Source of the DNA: Triatoma infestans
Lineage: Eukaryota > Arthropoda > Insecta > Hemiptera > Reduviidae
Assembly: GCA_011037195.1 (NCBI GenBank)
Contig: JAAEAF010002516.1
Coordinates: 98,957-162,956, forward strand
DNA: 64,000 bases
Direction: 5' to 3'
Part shown: positions 25,252 to 37,088 of the stretch, piece by piece
Numbering within the stretch: position 1 is the stretch's first letter
How the letters are laid out: the number at the start of each line of letters is the position of its first letter
The notes under the pieces: generated by a model
The model's input: the letters and a program-made list of their open reading frames with translations, nothing else
What the model was told of the DNA's origin: nothing
Databases searched by the model: none
Program-made: the position numbers and the translations under genes

Positions 25252-26835
25252 AATCTCACAGAAAAAGTCATCAACACTTATAATAAAATTAAGGTCACTA
25301 TAAACACAAAGAAAGTCAATACCACTCAGAACTCACACAGATTAAAATGACGTCATTTTCGATTACAGCTCTCCCAAAGGCATTCGAACGAAGTTTTCAA
25401 AGGCTGGCTGCCAGTGCCACCACCATGTTTGTTCAACTTAACAAATTGACGATACTTTTGGGATCAGTCATGAAGGAAATCATAGTCTAAATTACTAAAT
25501 TAAATATAAAATACACTGTTTGTATAAAGTATGGACCATAAATACCAGAAAAGCATTGTTATTGAAATTCGTTTTGAAACAAGTCTTAGGTAAATAGCTT
25601 CTACTTTGAGCAGTACTTTTTATATTGTGTAAAAGTTAAATTTTTATTATATATTTGATGAACAGAAAGCATACTGCAAGCTAATAAATAAATAATCTTT
25701 AATTTTAATAAGCAAATTAATTTTATTTCAATAAATGAAAATAAATTCTGAAACAGAAATTTTGCCAGTAAATAGTAGCCCCCCCCCCCACTGTAAGATA
25801 ATTCTTTATGATTTTAATATACAATCTTTTTACAAGTTGAATTGAAACAAGACAACAATGGAAATGGTAATTATGAAGTATTGTGGGTCCAATTTAGCTG
25901 ACACTCTTTCGCTTATTACGTAATAACATTACTTATTTTCTTTTTTTACGCTTCCACCACTCGTTAGCTTATTTATTTATGCATTTCATATCTTTAAATT
26001 GGTTCTCCAAGTACCTTGACAACGGTTTTTTAGAATAATAATGCTCCCTTTAATATAAGTGTCGCAATCATTTAGCAAGTGTTAACGATTAACGTTTACT
26101 TACATTGAGATAGTATTTATTCATTTCAATTGCTACGTTAGGTTTTTAAATCAACATCGATTGTTTATGTTTGATACTTTTAGATTTAGAAGTTGTGAGT
26201 GACAAGGCCTATGGAATACGTATGAAGCCATGTTGGACCCCAGTTATAATATGCGATTTATTCATTGATATATTAATGTTTCTGCATTAAGATTTCAGAA
26301 ACATTTGATTGGATTCTTGCAAATTTTAACGGCTCAAAAGTTGGTATTATCTAAAAGCATATTATCTTTGCACATAAACTTAAAGGAATTTAACTCTACC
26401 AAACAATCCATTGTACAGCAAGTTTCCTTTAAAATAATTAATAATATCTTTTTTATTTTTTACTTTGGTTATGTAAGTTAGTAAGATGGGTTTCACTCAA
26501 CTATAAATGAGACAGTATATTATTTAATCAACCAGTAAACTTTCGTAATTGTAATACTAATCTAATCTAGTCCAAATTCAACAAAATTTTCTGTTATTAT
26601 TTTACAAAATGAAAATAATTTATTCAATTAAATCTAGTTGAAACGATTGTCCAAGTAATTGTCTGGGGAGACGTTTGGCTGGCTCCCTGCGGTATCATAG
26701 CGGGAATAGCTAACCAATCACATTCATACTACAGTTTCAGTCAGCCATATGTATTGTAGCTGTGCGGCGTTCTTGGGCTTCAGCAGGGTTTAGTAATTGT
26801 TTTAAAAGTGTGTATTTTGAATTTTAACATTTTCA
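25252..26835. promoter_or_regulatory. divergent spacer between slimb and SPS
   Basis: The two genes are transcribed away from each other across about 1.6 kb. The segment just upstream of the SPS start (about 26660-26800) is richer in G+C than its surroundings. It has a CCAAT box at 26714-26718 and an arthropod initiator-like TCAGT at 26737-26741. The rest is AT-rich and I see no gene in it, apart from a C10 run near 25781. Confidence 0.4.
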
Positions 26836-29800
26836 ATGATGGCCAATCCGATTATGGCTGAGCTTCAGACCTCGGTCGTTAATCAGGATACTTTCTCTAC
26901 GGTTCAATTAGAGCTTGGTGGTAATCCCAATGCTCTTGCCCTGAGACGCCCGTTCGATCCTGTGGCACATCAGTTGGATGCTACTTTCCGACTTACTAGG
27001 TTCTCAGATCTGAAAGGATGAGGGTGTAAAGTCCCTCAGGAAGTGCTTACACGCTTTCTTGAGGGACTACAGCAGGACGAGAACAATGCCCAGGATCATG
27101 AACAGTCTCATTTCCTGCACCTGCCGCTCACTAGAATAGGTAAGTACGTATTATAACATCCACACAGTTGAAAAGCTGTCAGGATATTTATAATTGAATT
27201 TGAAGACAGCCAATTAGTAGTCATGCTCTCTTTCATCTGCGGGTAAGGTAATAATTTGGTTACCTTAGCAATTGTTACAAATTCAAATGATTATTCACCA
27301 CTTACCTGAAAATAGAAAAAAGTAAATTTTACCTTTGTTTATACAATTTTGCATTAAATGCTCATCGTGCTTTTTCATTTATTAAGTTACGGAAGTAAAT
27401 AGTAATTATTTAAGAATATTGCAATTATGGCATGTTTTTGAAAGCCGTATGTCACTAGTGAATTTAAAAAAATTACCACCAAATTATCATACCATTCATT
27501 CATGCCTTAAAGGATAAAGATCTTTTTTTGTCTTACAGTTGCTTGCAATTTGTTTTGTCTTCTATTTGAGGTTATTATTCTATTTTCTGTAGTTCTTTAA
27601 ATTTTGCCAGACAGCATTTATAATCAAATTAACAAATTGTAGCAATTGTTGGCCGTTAGAAGTGATCAGGTGTAACTAATTGTTGGTTTATCTACCAGGT
27701 AATTTCCAAAAAAACACCACGGTATTTTTTTGGAATTACCTGGTCGATAAGCCAACAATAGATACGATACATTTGATGATCAGATTAAGTTTCATTCTGT
27801 TATCAATTTAGTTGTATATCACCGTGTCGATCTAAGATGGATTATTGTAATATTTTTTCTTCCTGAGACTCGAAATCACTATATATATATATATGCCATT
27901 AGTTGTATTTTGTGTTTTTAAGTTTCTTTAAAGTATCTTCTTTTATGTAATAGTCAACTTTTTTTCAGGTATAGGGATGGATTCTTGTGTTATTCCTTTA
28001 AGGCACAGTGGACTATCACTGGTTCAAACCACAGATTTCATATACCCCCTTGTCGATGATCCCTACATGATGGGTAATTATTTATTTAATAGTTTATACA
28101 AATCTTCTTAATAAATCTAATGTTTAATTCGTTTATTTTTTAGGGAAAATTGCCTGTGCAAATGTTTTGAGCGATTTATATGCAATGGGTGTGACCGAAT
28201 GTGATAATATGCTTATGCTGCTGGCTGTATCAACAAAGATGACTGAAAGAGAAAGAGATGTAGTTACACCACTTATCATGCGAGGGTTTAAGGTGATTTT
28301 TTTTTTATTAATTAGTTTATTCATGTGAATCTTTTAAATGCTTGGAGCGAATCCGCTTTAGTGAAGCTTGAACATTGTTTCATGTTGACAACATTACTGT
28401 TAACATACTGACAAAAAGATGCCTTCAATCACTTTGGAAATTATAATGATTCTTCATATGTAAAAAGCGTTTTGAACTGTTGTCGATACCTATCTTTTGG
28501 CTCCAACAAAGTATGTTACTATTTTTTGTTACAAGGAGCAAGATTTTTGTAGAATGCGATTTTTCCTGCAACCGCTAGAAAATCTCTGAAGATTTAGAAT
28601 TATATTTTAGGCAAAATTACCTCTGCAAATGTTTTGAGCGATTTATATGCAATGGGTATGACCGAATGTGATAATATGCTTATGCTGCTGGCTGTATCAA
28701 CATAGATGATTGAAAGAGAAAGAGATATAGTTACACCAGTTTACTTTTTATTACCATATTCATTCTTGAAGACATGGATTCCACTAACTTTTTAGTGAAA
28801 TTCGAGTAGATTTTATTTCCTTCCGTTTGAAAAGCGATTTTGAGTTCATTTCTACTTTTAATGTTATAATTTTTGATTTTATTTTTAAAATGGACCCATA
28901 AATTTTCTATTGGATTAATGTCAGGTAATTGAGAAGGGGTACTGAGAATTTTCGGGTAGTTAAAGACTAGCCACTCATTTGTTTTTCGAGCTTTATGTTT
29001 AGGATCATTGCCCTCAAAAAAAAAAAAAACAATTTTTTTTCAAAGCTTAATTCCGTCCCAGTAACTTTTAAATTTTCTCTTAAAATATCAATATATCTTT
29101 TGTGCTCCATTATTCCCTTAATAAAATGAGGGATTGGCCATAGCATTGGCAGAAAAACACCCCCAGACCATAACAGGACCACCACCGTACTTTAGTGTAC
29201 CCTGTAAATTTTTTGTGTTTAGGCTAGAATTTTTATCCTCCAAATTAACAGTTTATTATCACTTTGAAAAATGTTAAAATTACTTTCATCTGTAAAAAGA
29301 ACAGTTTTCCTGTAAAAGTCGTAAGTCTTCAAACACTTGAATCTTCACGAACTTGAGGCATTTTTTTTATTGATAGCAACCACGAACGGTTTCCTCCTGT
29401 ATATATATCGTATACATATATATATATAGGCAAGGATGCAACAACTTACAAATGTCATTCAAATCCTCTCGGTCTTGATGAATTTGGTTTTATGTCATTC
29501 TATATATACATCTATCTCTGCCAACAATTCCCAAATATTAAAATACTTTACCTGTTTAGTACCGTATCTTAATTTTGTACCGTTCATATTAATTTATAAA
29601 AAAGGATTCCGCAATGGAAGCAGGAACTACTGTAAGTGGAGGGCAGACTGTTGTGAATCCATGGTGTACTATTGGTGGAGTAGCGTCCACTATTTGTCAA
29701 CCGAATGAATATATTGTGTAAGTTTTAAAGAGAACAATACTGATTATTTTATATGAAAGAATATTATATCTTGAGGATTTATTTGTTTAGGCCAGATAAT

Positions 29801-32800
29801 GCAGTCACAGGTGATGTATTGGTTCTTACAAAACCATTAGGTACACAAGTTGCTGTGAATGCTCATCAATGGTTAGATATACCAGAGAGATGGAATAGAA
29901 TTAAACTTGTTGTTAATGAAGAAGATGTGAGAAAAGCATATCAAAGGGCCACCGATTCTATGGCTAGATTAAATAGAGTTGGTCAGCATGATAGTTGTTA
30001 TTGCTTTAAAAAAAAATAGGACATTATTTTTATTTACATATAAGATGTATTTGTATTTTTAAACAGCCGCTCGATTAATGCACAAGTACAATGCACATGG
30101 TGCGACTGATGTAACAGGATTTGGTTTACTTGGTCATGCACAAACATTAGCCAAACACCAGAAAAATGAAGTCTCATTTGTAATTCACAACTTACCGGTT
30201 ATAGCTAAAATGGCCGCAGTGGCTAAGGCGTGTGGTAATATGTTTCAATTACTACAAGGACATTCGGCAGAAACTTCAGGTGAGGAATAGCTTACATTAA
30301 GATAGAAAAAAAAATTATTTCAGCGAAATTATAAATATTCAATTTAGTTATTATTATTAGGTTTCTGTTGTCAATATTTTCCTAAACCGAAGTTGCTAAC
30401 TTACTAAATGTTTTACTTACCTCTTTTCTTGAATATTTGCTATGTAAAAAAGTGGAATTCCCTCTATTGTTTAAATAGGATAATTTATATGCAGCGTCAG
30501 AAAATTTTGGTTGGTATTCAACATTTGTAACAAAACGAACTGTACAAACTCCTATCTCATTCTCAATAGTTTCAAACAGAGGTTTTTGGCTGTGTTTTTA
30601 GCATAACTGTATTTTAGGAAGTCCCCTTACTTAATAAACTTCACCCCAAATTGGGAACAAGAGGTTTGATATATTTTCAGAAAAAAATCGTTAAATTGTC
30701 AGTATAAGATGATGCTCTTTCATTTGTGAATGTTGATGTATGTTTAATCATGGGTTATACTGTCCAGAACTGGATAACGCCACTACATGCACTAATTAAT
30801 GAGGAAAAGAATATCGCCTTCCAAAGGATGAAGCTGTTTATCGCCTGGCAAAAGCAGGAGCGGAAAAGTTTCAGCCTAACAATTCAGTCGCCATGGACAT
30901 AGCTTGCCGATTAATTTGTGCCGGAGCCAGGAATAGGCTGCGAGAGTGCCTGTTTGAGAAGACAGAAGAAAAAAAATGGCAACTCTGATTGATGTAGATG
31001 GGAAAATTCCCAGCGACCTGCCTAGAAAATAGGGAGCGGCCTGCTTCAGGCTAATAACCGGCCATGATTATAGGATAAGCCCACCTCTGCTGTATAGGAT
31101 AAGCAGCTACAGATCCGACGTGTGCGCTATGCGGGACAGGTAATATGGACGGAGATCACCTCAACTGTAAGCATATTACACATATGGGCGTAGATTGAAG
31201 GCGATCTGAATTACTTTCATCTCACACCCTACATTTCATCGTTCCGATCCGGTTAAATATGTAAAGGTAACGGGGGAGGGGGGTCTATTCCCGATTTTAT
31301 CCAAAGCATAGCAATTCTTTTTATTATTACTTTTTTTAACAAGCAAAGCATTTGTTTTTTTTTTCTAGAATCTAACTGTGATAAAGTTGTTTCTAATGAG
31401 AAAATGAAAGAAACCAATAAATATAAAACTTTAGAACTATGGGAAACTATTGAGTCTATGAGAATGAACGAACAGCGGTTTTTTCTTTAAAAAAAAAAAA
31501 AAAAATTCAATGTAAATTTTATTGGTTTTTGTTTAAAATAATAAATACAACTTTTTTTAAAACAAAAAACAAAAAATGGAAATCTTTATTTTTTATTCAA
31601 TTTTATTGAAATACACTTTTTTTCTGAATTTATTGATGAAAGCAGATCAAAAATTACCTGAATAGAACTCGAAAAGTTTCCTTAACATGTATTTTCTTCC
31701 ATTGCTGCTGGTTATCTTGTGAAAACACTTCTGTTGGATATCATTTTTAAAAATTTTTATAAAATACAATTTCATAAGGTCGGAAGAAAGTCTCTACTCA
31801 GGGGAATCTTGATTTTTCTACGAATTTTCCAGCCTACCAACAGCTACATTCCAGTATCGAAACAAAAAGAAGACAAAGATCTGAGCAACTACTAGTGCCA
31901 ATCATCCCTCCATTTAGGCGGTACTTTTTTACGTGAAAAATTATCTCTTTATTTGCGCGATACTTTTTATATTTTCTATTAATTTAAGCGATCTCTCATT
32001 TTAGGCGGTGTCAAAAAATAATTTTCTATAATATTTAATTTTATTTATTTTTAGAAAGGTAGAAATTTTTGAACTTACTAATTTCATAACCCTGGCCTGT
32101 ATGTTTTTTGTTCAGAGAATTTTTTAAAATTTATTATTTTAAGAGAAACAACTTTTTTTTTTCTTCATTCAAATGTTGTAAATATTCGAGAAAAAAACCA
32201 AAGCAGTAAAGTCGCATTTTTTATTGATCGCTTTTTTGTTTTTGAATATTTTGTTTTTTCACACACAAAATATACTTTTCGCTAAAAACATACTTTTCTT
32301 ACTCAGGTTTCGTATTAATATTTTGTATTTCCGGTGAAAACTTAGTTTCGTAAATTTGAAACAATCACAGGAGTAAGAGAATCATGCAGAACTCTATTTA
32401 CGCGAGTTTCATCTGCATAAAAAAAAAACTCCATATGAAACGGAAAATCTGCATAAGGCAGATTCGTCTCTTCCTCCCTTGAAAAATTGTAAACATGCCA
32501 TCAAAGCACTATACAATTTAAATCACACAATTATCATATATACCGTTTCACAAAGTACAATCATAATCTGGGTGCTGCATAGATTTCTAGATTGCAGTGG
32601 ATTATTTGGCTACCTTGAGACAATAAAATCAATTAAAACGAAATCGTAAAAAAAAAAAAAAAGTCGTTCTAAAAAGTCAGTACTATTACAGTAAATACAT
32701 ATCTTGAACTCTCCTTAACTTATTCCGATTGATTTTACCACTAACTCCAAAAAAAAATTATTTAGCAAAAAAAAAATGACTGAAAAATCTAGTCAAAACA

Positions 32801-34768
32801 TTTTATATTAATATATTCAGTTAAAAAGAAATTTAACTGCAGATCACGTAGACCAAATTGAAGAATTTTCATCAGGTTGGATATTTGTAGCAATATTAAG
32901 TTGCCTTTGTAAGAGCATCCAAAGAGAGACAAATGACAGGACCACTCTCTCGGATTGGAGTGGAAGAAACCACATAAATACAGCGACGGGAGACAAATAG
33001 AGAACAGTTCATACAGCCATCACTACGTATTATTACCCTTTACCACTCTACCGTACTCTATCATTTCAAGTGTAAAATCCAGGCAGTCAGTGTCATTTAT
33101 CATATTATACAGTGTTAACCATATTCTGTTAATTCATTCTAATCAGACCAATTCTCTCCTTCAACAACCCCATTATATTAGGGAATGATGTAAGAGTACC
33201 CAAAGAGAGACAAATGACAGGACCACTTTTGTGGACTAGAGTGGGAAAAACCACATAAATACAGCGACGGGAGACAAATAGAGAACAATTCATACTACTG
33301 AGCTCATACTCTATCTATCATTTCAAGTGTAAAGTCCAGGCAGTCAGTGTCACTTATCATATTATACAGTGTTAATCATATTCTGGTAATTCATTCTAAC
33401 CAGACCATTTCTCGCCTTCAAGAACCCCCATTATACCTTCAATATTATACAAATAGAGCAAACTATACTACAATAAAATGGACATTTGTTTGAAGTATAA
33501 CGTTATAGCAGATCAAAAACTCTATAAAATAAATTTTCCCAACTAAAAGTTTCAAATAAAGAGGATAAGTCTGTATATGTGTAGTGAGCATACCAAGTTT
33601 AAAGAAATCTTTTGGCGTCATTATATGGAAAAATCACGCAAAAAAAGAAAATTCAATAGTTCGCACTAGCGGTCAATCTTTTATAATGCTCCGTTTAAGG
33701 ATATTTATTTGAAAGATTCATGTCATATCCACTAGTGATACCTAAACGGAATTTCCTGTTTGAACTTTTGCGAATTTTCGGTTTTGTGTTATGCTGTTAT
33801 ATATATTCACAGATAGACCTGCACGTACACATATACATAGAGAGAGAGTGAGCATTTTCTAAAAATTATTTTTTTCTTGCTTATTTTGTTCTCAGAACTT
33901 AATAATATTAAGAGAAATATTAAGAGAACATGAAAAGAAAAACAAGTGTTCTGCATCTTACACAGAGAGCATTAAATTCGCGCAACTTTTTTTTTAAAAA
34001 AAAAGATTAAAGACAGAATAACTTCTTGCGGTTTATTCGTCAACCATTTTGTCATTTTGTAGCACTTTTCTACTAATACTTCTTCCACCCTAAAAGATGA
34101 AATATATCTTTACATTCTGTTACTGGCTGATCAGACGAAATATTGCAATCTTGTCAAATCTTCGATAATTAATTTTCACCGGAAATTACACGTACTACCG
34201 ATTCCGAAAGATTGAAAGATTCCGAAAGAATAGAATGATAGAGTATGAATTTAGAAATTGGTCTGCGGCTGTCAAGGATACTAAAAAATGGAAAAATCAC
34301 AGAATATTCATACATGAATTTTCGTTTAAGTTCTATCACGGACCCGACAATAAGATTTTGGTCAAAATTGGTTAACCAGTATTACAACATTGCAATGGGA
34401 TTTTTAACAGTTTTTTTGCGATAATCTCGAAAATGGTTCTAAAGATTTTCTTTAAAGTCAATAACACATATAAAAGGCATTTTTTTTTTTTTTGAAATAT
34501 TTTGCGGAGAAAATTCATTTTGAGGAGATATTGTGGGAGAGGTGACATAGGTTTTTCTCTGAACTGCTATTTCCATATATTATAATAATCCTGTTATCTA
34601 AATAGTATTAATAAATAATTTATTTTTTTTTGTAGCTAGATTTGATTGAAAACCAAATTTTTTAGCCTTCAGAATTTTTTTTTATTATTTCTTTCAATTT
34701 ACTCAACGTTTTGTCGATTTTTATGCCATATTTTTCTCAGGAGTAATATTATATAATGAAATAAGTGC

Positions 34769-34813
<45 letters not shown>

Positions 34814-37088
34814 TATGTAATGAAATTTCAATAATAATGACATGTAAATTATTAATATAATAATTTCAACAATTAACAATGATGGGATTTATAAAAATAA
34901 TTATGTTTAATACCATACTGGCTTATATCAGGATGGTGATAAGTAGAATACTATTTTTTGGATAATAATATTATATAAAAAATATGATGTAAAATTTGTT
35001 TTGAATAATTCAGTGTTATGAAAAAAAATTATTCCTTGAAATTTCATTATATAATTAATTTTTTCTTTTTTTTACAGCACTTACTTCATTATTTATTTAT
35101 TTATTTGTTTATTTAACGGATTATAAATCCTTTGTACATAGTATATTTAGTTTCAGCTATCAACATCAACAAGTAGTATAAATATAAATCTATAAAGAAC
35201 ATTTGAATATAAAAAATACTTAAAATCTAAGAAATATTTAATATATAGAAATAAGTATATTTATATATATATAATCTATTGATCTAGATAGTTTAAATCA
35301 GTCAAGGAAGAGTTTCCTTGTATTTGGAATTGACTATTCTTTAATATATATTGAGAAATAATAAAATAAGAAAATGAAAATCAACCTTTATGAGAGGGAA
35401 AGATACCTCAAATAGACCTATATAAAGCAAATAAGTAAAAGTTCAGTAATAAAAAACATAATCAAATCTGAAATATTAAGATAACAAAGAAAAAATATAA
35501 GTATATACAAATATTTGATGGTAAATATTTCCTCATTACAGGGAAAAGGTACGCTGCGAGGGATTTAGTTTATGGAATGTTGTGATTGAAGGACAGAAGA
35601 AAATCGGTAACTGCGTTTTTAAACTGGATACTGGAGAGATGAAAAATATCTAGTTCAGAATTAAGTTTATTCAGTAATCTTAATGATCGGGGTATTGATG
35701 AATTGTAGGAGTAATGATTTCTATAAAATGATTTCTAACATTTTTGGCAGGGACTTGGAAGGTTACTGAGGATAGTAACTCAGAACTGTCTATCAGGCCA
35801 TGGATAATATCGTAGACCATTAGCAAATCGAATAATTTCCTCCAATCTGTACAAGTTTCTGCAATATGAGATGGTTTCCGAGAGTTGTGTAGTCTAATTC
35901 CTGTCTGGGGATATTAAGTTTGAAAGCAATCTCTGAAATTTATTTTGAATATTTTCAATAGTTTCAGTGGGATAAAGAAACTTAGGTGACCAAATTATAT
36001 AATATTATTCTTGAGAATAGGTAAAAAATGCCATAACATCGAAGTACTTTGTAAGAAATAATAAAAAAGTTTCTGAAGACTTAAACATTGTTTTTTTTTT
36101 TTTTTTTGTTTTTTTTACCTAGCTAGAAAAAAATAAATACTCAATTTATAATTAACTTATAACCTACAAAAAATTCATTTTCAATAGTATTAATTAGAAT
36201 TAAGTTGTTGCCAAAATTCCATGTTTGAAGAAAATCGTTTGACCGGAAGTGGGACTTTACAGAACTTTATTTTGTTATTCTGTTACTGCGATTTTCTTAT
36301 TAAAAATAACCAAAGAGTTTTTTTTTAAATATGGTAAACAAACTCCACATATATTAACCTGTAACTTCTGTTTGAAACATTTTTCAGAGGAATAGATTTT
36401 ATAGAGGAGGTACTCTGTGAAAGCTGCAATGCCATGCTTCTCTCAAATTTAGATTTTTCGTTTAGGTTCGATCTTTTTAGGTTTAGGATACTTAGGCTTT
36501 TTAGGTTAGGTTAGGAAGCTAGTTAAATTTAGCAAAAACTCCAAATTTGAAGGAAATTCGTTGATAATAATTTTATAAATTGCTGTAAGTGATATGTATG
36601 AGTATTCATACCACAGATTATTTTAACTTTAACAAGTTGAAAATTTGTTTACATAGTAACATTTCCTCTAGTTTGAAGGAAGAATCAGAATTGTGCAAGA
36701 GCTGCCAGCGACTTTAGAAACTTCCCCCATAGGGGTAACCTGAATTGAAACCTTTAAATATATATTTAACTTTTTCAATATGTGCTAGTAACCCGCTCAG
36801 TTTACTGAACAATGCTGCTTAGGTGGTTTACTGATCTGTTACCCATCATTTATTTAATCCTTTATGCTTTTTTTATCATTTGTATAACCTTTATGTTGCT
36901 TAGGTGGTTTACTGATCTGTTTACCAAGAGAACAGGCTGCAGCCTACTGTAAAGATATAGAGAAACAAGAGGGATATCAAGCATGGATTATAGGCATTGT
37001 AGAAAAAGGTCAAAGAACAGCAAGAATAATTGATAAACCTAGAGTTATTGAAGTGCCTGCTAAAGAAAAAGATGGTGAATTGTGGTAA
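26836..37088 (+). CDS. selenophosphate synthetase-like protein with in-frame UGA (SPS1-UGA type)
   Basis: Seven exons join in frame: 26836-27139, 27969-28073, 28144-28292, 29605-29717, 29791-29981, 30067-30279, 36904-37088. They total 420 codons counting one internal TGA (27019-27021). The protein matches SPS/SelD throughout: [11 protein letters not shown](UGA)-[89 protein letters not shown] and [14 protein letters not shown] sits exactly where bacterial and SPS2 enzymes have Sec or Cys, human SPS1 Thr and fly SelD Arg. The adjacent catalytic Lys (GCK) is kept. Translation must read through UGA. GGGTGT follows it directly, with a hairpin at 27031-27067. I found no convincing SECIS in the 3' UTR, so insertion of a standard amino acid is more likely than Sec. 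The exon 4 acceptor is weak in pyrimidines. Several ATGs start the frame (26836, 26839). A possible AATAAA lies at 37637-37642. Confidence 0.93.
27019..27067 (+). promoter_or_regulatory. UGA readthrough cassette: UGA-GGGTGT plus downstream hairpin
   Basis: TGA at 27019-27021 is followed by GGGTGT, then a stem starting 9 nt downstream. GTCCCTCAGGAA (27031-27042) pairs over 12 positions, one of them G-U, with TTCTTGAGGGAC (27056-27067). Inside, GTG/CAC closes a CTTA loop, leaving a 3-base bulge. From memory, SPS1-UGA genes of Hymenoptera carry a readthrough element of just this kind (UGA, GGGTG[C/T], conserved stem-loop). Function is inferred from that match. Confidence 0.8.
27679..27758. repeat. 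perfect-looking foldback hairpin in SPS intron 1
   Basis: A left arm of about 35 bases containing TTGTTGGTTTATCTACCAGG pairs with a right arm containing CCTGGTCGATAAGCCAACAA around a loop of about 10 bases. Flanking sequence (TTGGCCGTTAGAA near 27648) is shared with the slimb intron near 13970, so it is probably a MITE. A microRNA-like precursor is a less likely alternative. Confidence 0.65.
28611..28738 (+). pseudogene. dead partial duplicate of SPS exon 3
   Basis: This nearly repeats 28144-28275, from 'gcaaaattacctctgcaaatg' through the [10 protein letters not shown](M/V)TECDNMLML segment to 'gttacacca'. An AAG-to-TAG change makes a stop at 28703-28705. The copy has no usable downstream donor and ends where the transposon fossil begins. 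Skipping it keeps the SPS frame intact. High identity points to a recent tandem duplication. Confidence 0.85.
28739..29420 (-). mobile_element. Tc1-type DNA transposase remnant
   Basis: Minus-strand frames show the catalytic half of a Tc1 transposase in order: [16 protein letters not shown] (first D), a [13 protein letters not shown] stretch, SFEKK, NDPKHKA (second D), then [17 protein letters not shown] (final E). Frameshifts near 29120-29160 and the loss of the N-terminal DNA-binding half show it is inactive. It lies in SPS intron 3, directly after the dead exon copy, and the left edge reads CAGT as many Tc1 ends do. Confidence 0.8.
30830..31260 (+). mobile_element. LINE C-terminal remnant in SPS intron 6
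   Basis: Decayed plus-strand frames give [31 protein letters not shown] and MDGDHLN. This follows the insect LINE tail pattern 'ACFRLxTGHD...C..C...DHLxxC'. Several stops and frameshifts are present. Confidence 0.55.
32908..33440. repeat. tandem pair of ~275-bp direct repeats
   Basis: Two head-to-tail units (about 32905-33186 and 33187-33440) share AAAGAGAGACAAATGACAGG, CATAAATACAGCGACGGGAG and TCATATTATACAGTGTTAA. Each begins TGTAAGAG and carries a TATA-like CATAAATA, so they could be short solo LTRs in tandem. No retroviral-type coding was seen between or beside them. Confidence 0.6.
35520..36060 (-). mobile_element. LINE reverse transcriptase C-terminal remnant
   Basis: A minus-strand frame gives [20 protein letters not shown] followed by F-R-L, the typical 'VWSP....I..IQ.RF.R' motif just after the RT thumb of CR1/Jockey-like LINEs. 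Further decayed residues follow. It lies in SPS intron 6. Confidence 0.5.
36814..36842 (+). repeat. duplicated 3' splice site of SPS exon 7
   Basis: TGCTGCTTAGGTGGTTTACT and the following GATCTGTT repeat 81 bases downstream, at the true acceptor (AG at 36902-36903). Using the upstream AG would give [11 protein letters not shown] and then a stop, so the copy is a potential decoy acceptor rather than a usable exon. Confidence 0.75.

Noticed and set aside
31372..31490. exon-like frame with [20 protein letters not shown] after a TTTTTTTCTAG acceptor in SPS intron 6
   Set aside because: It does not match any SPS segment, and SPS is complete without it; no partner exon seen.
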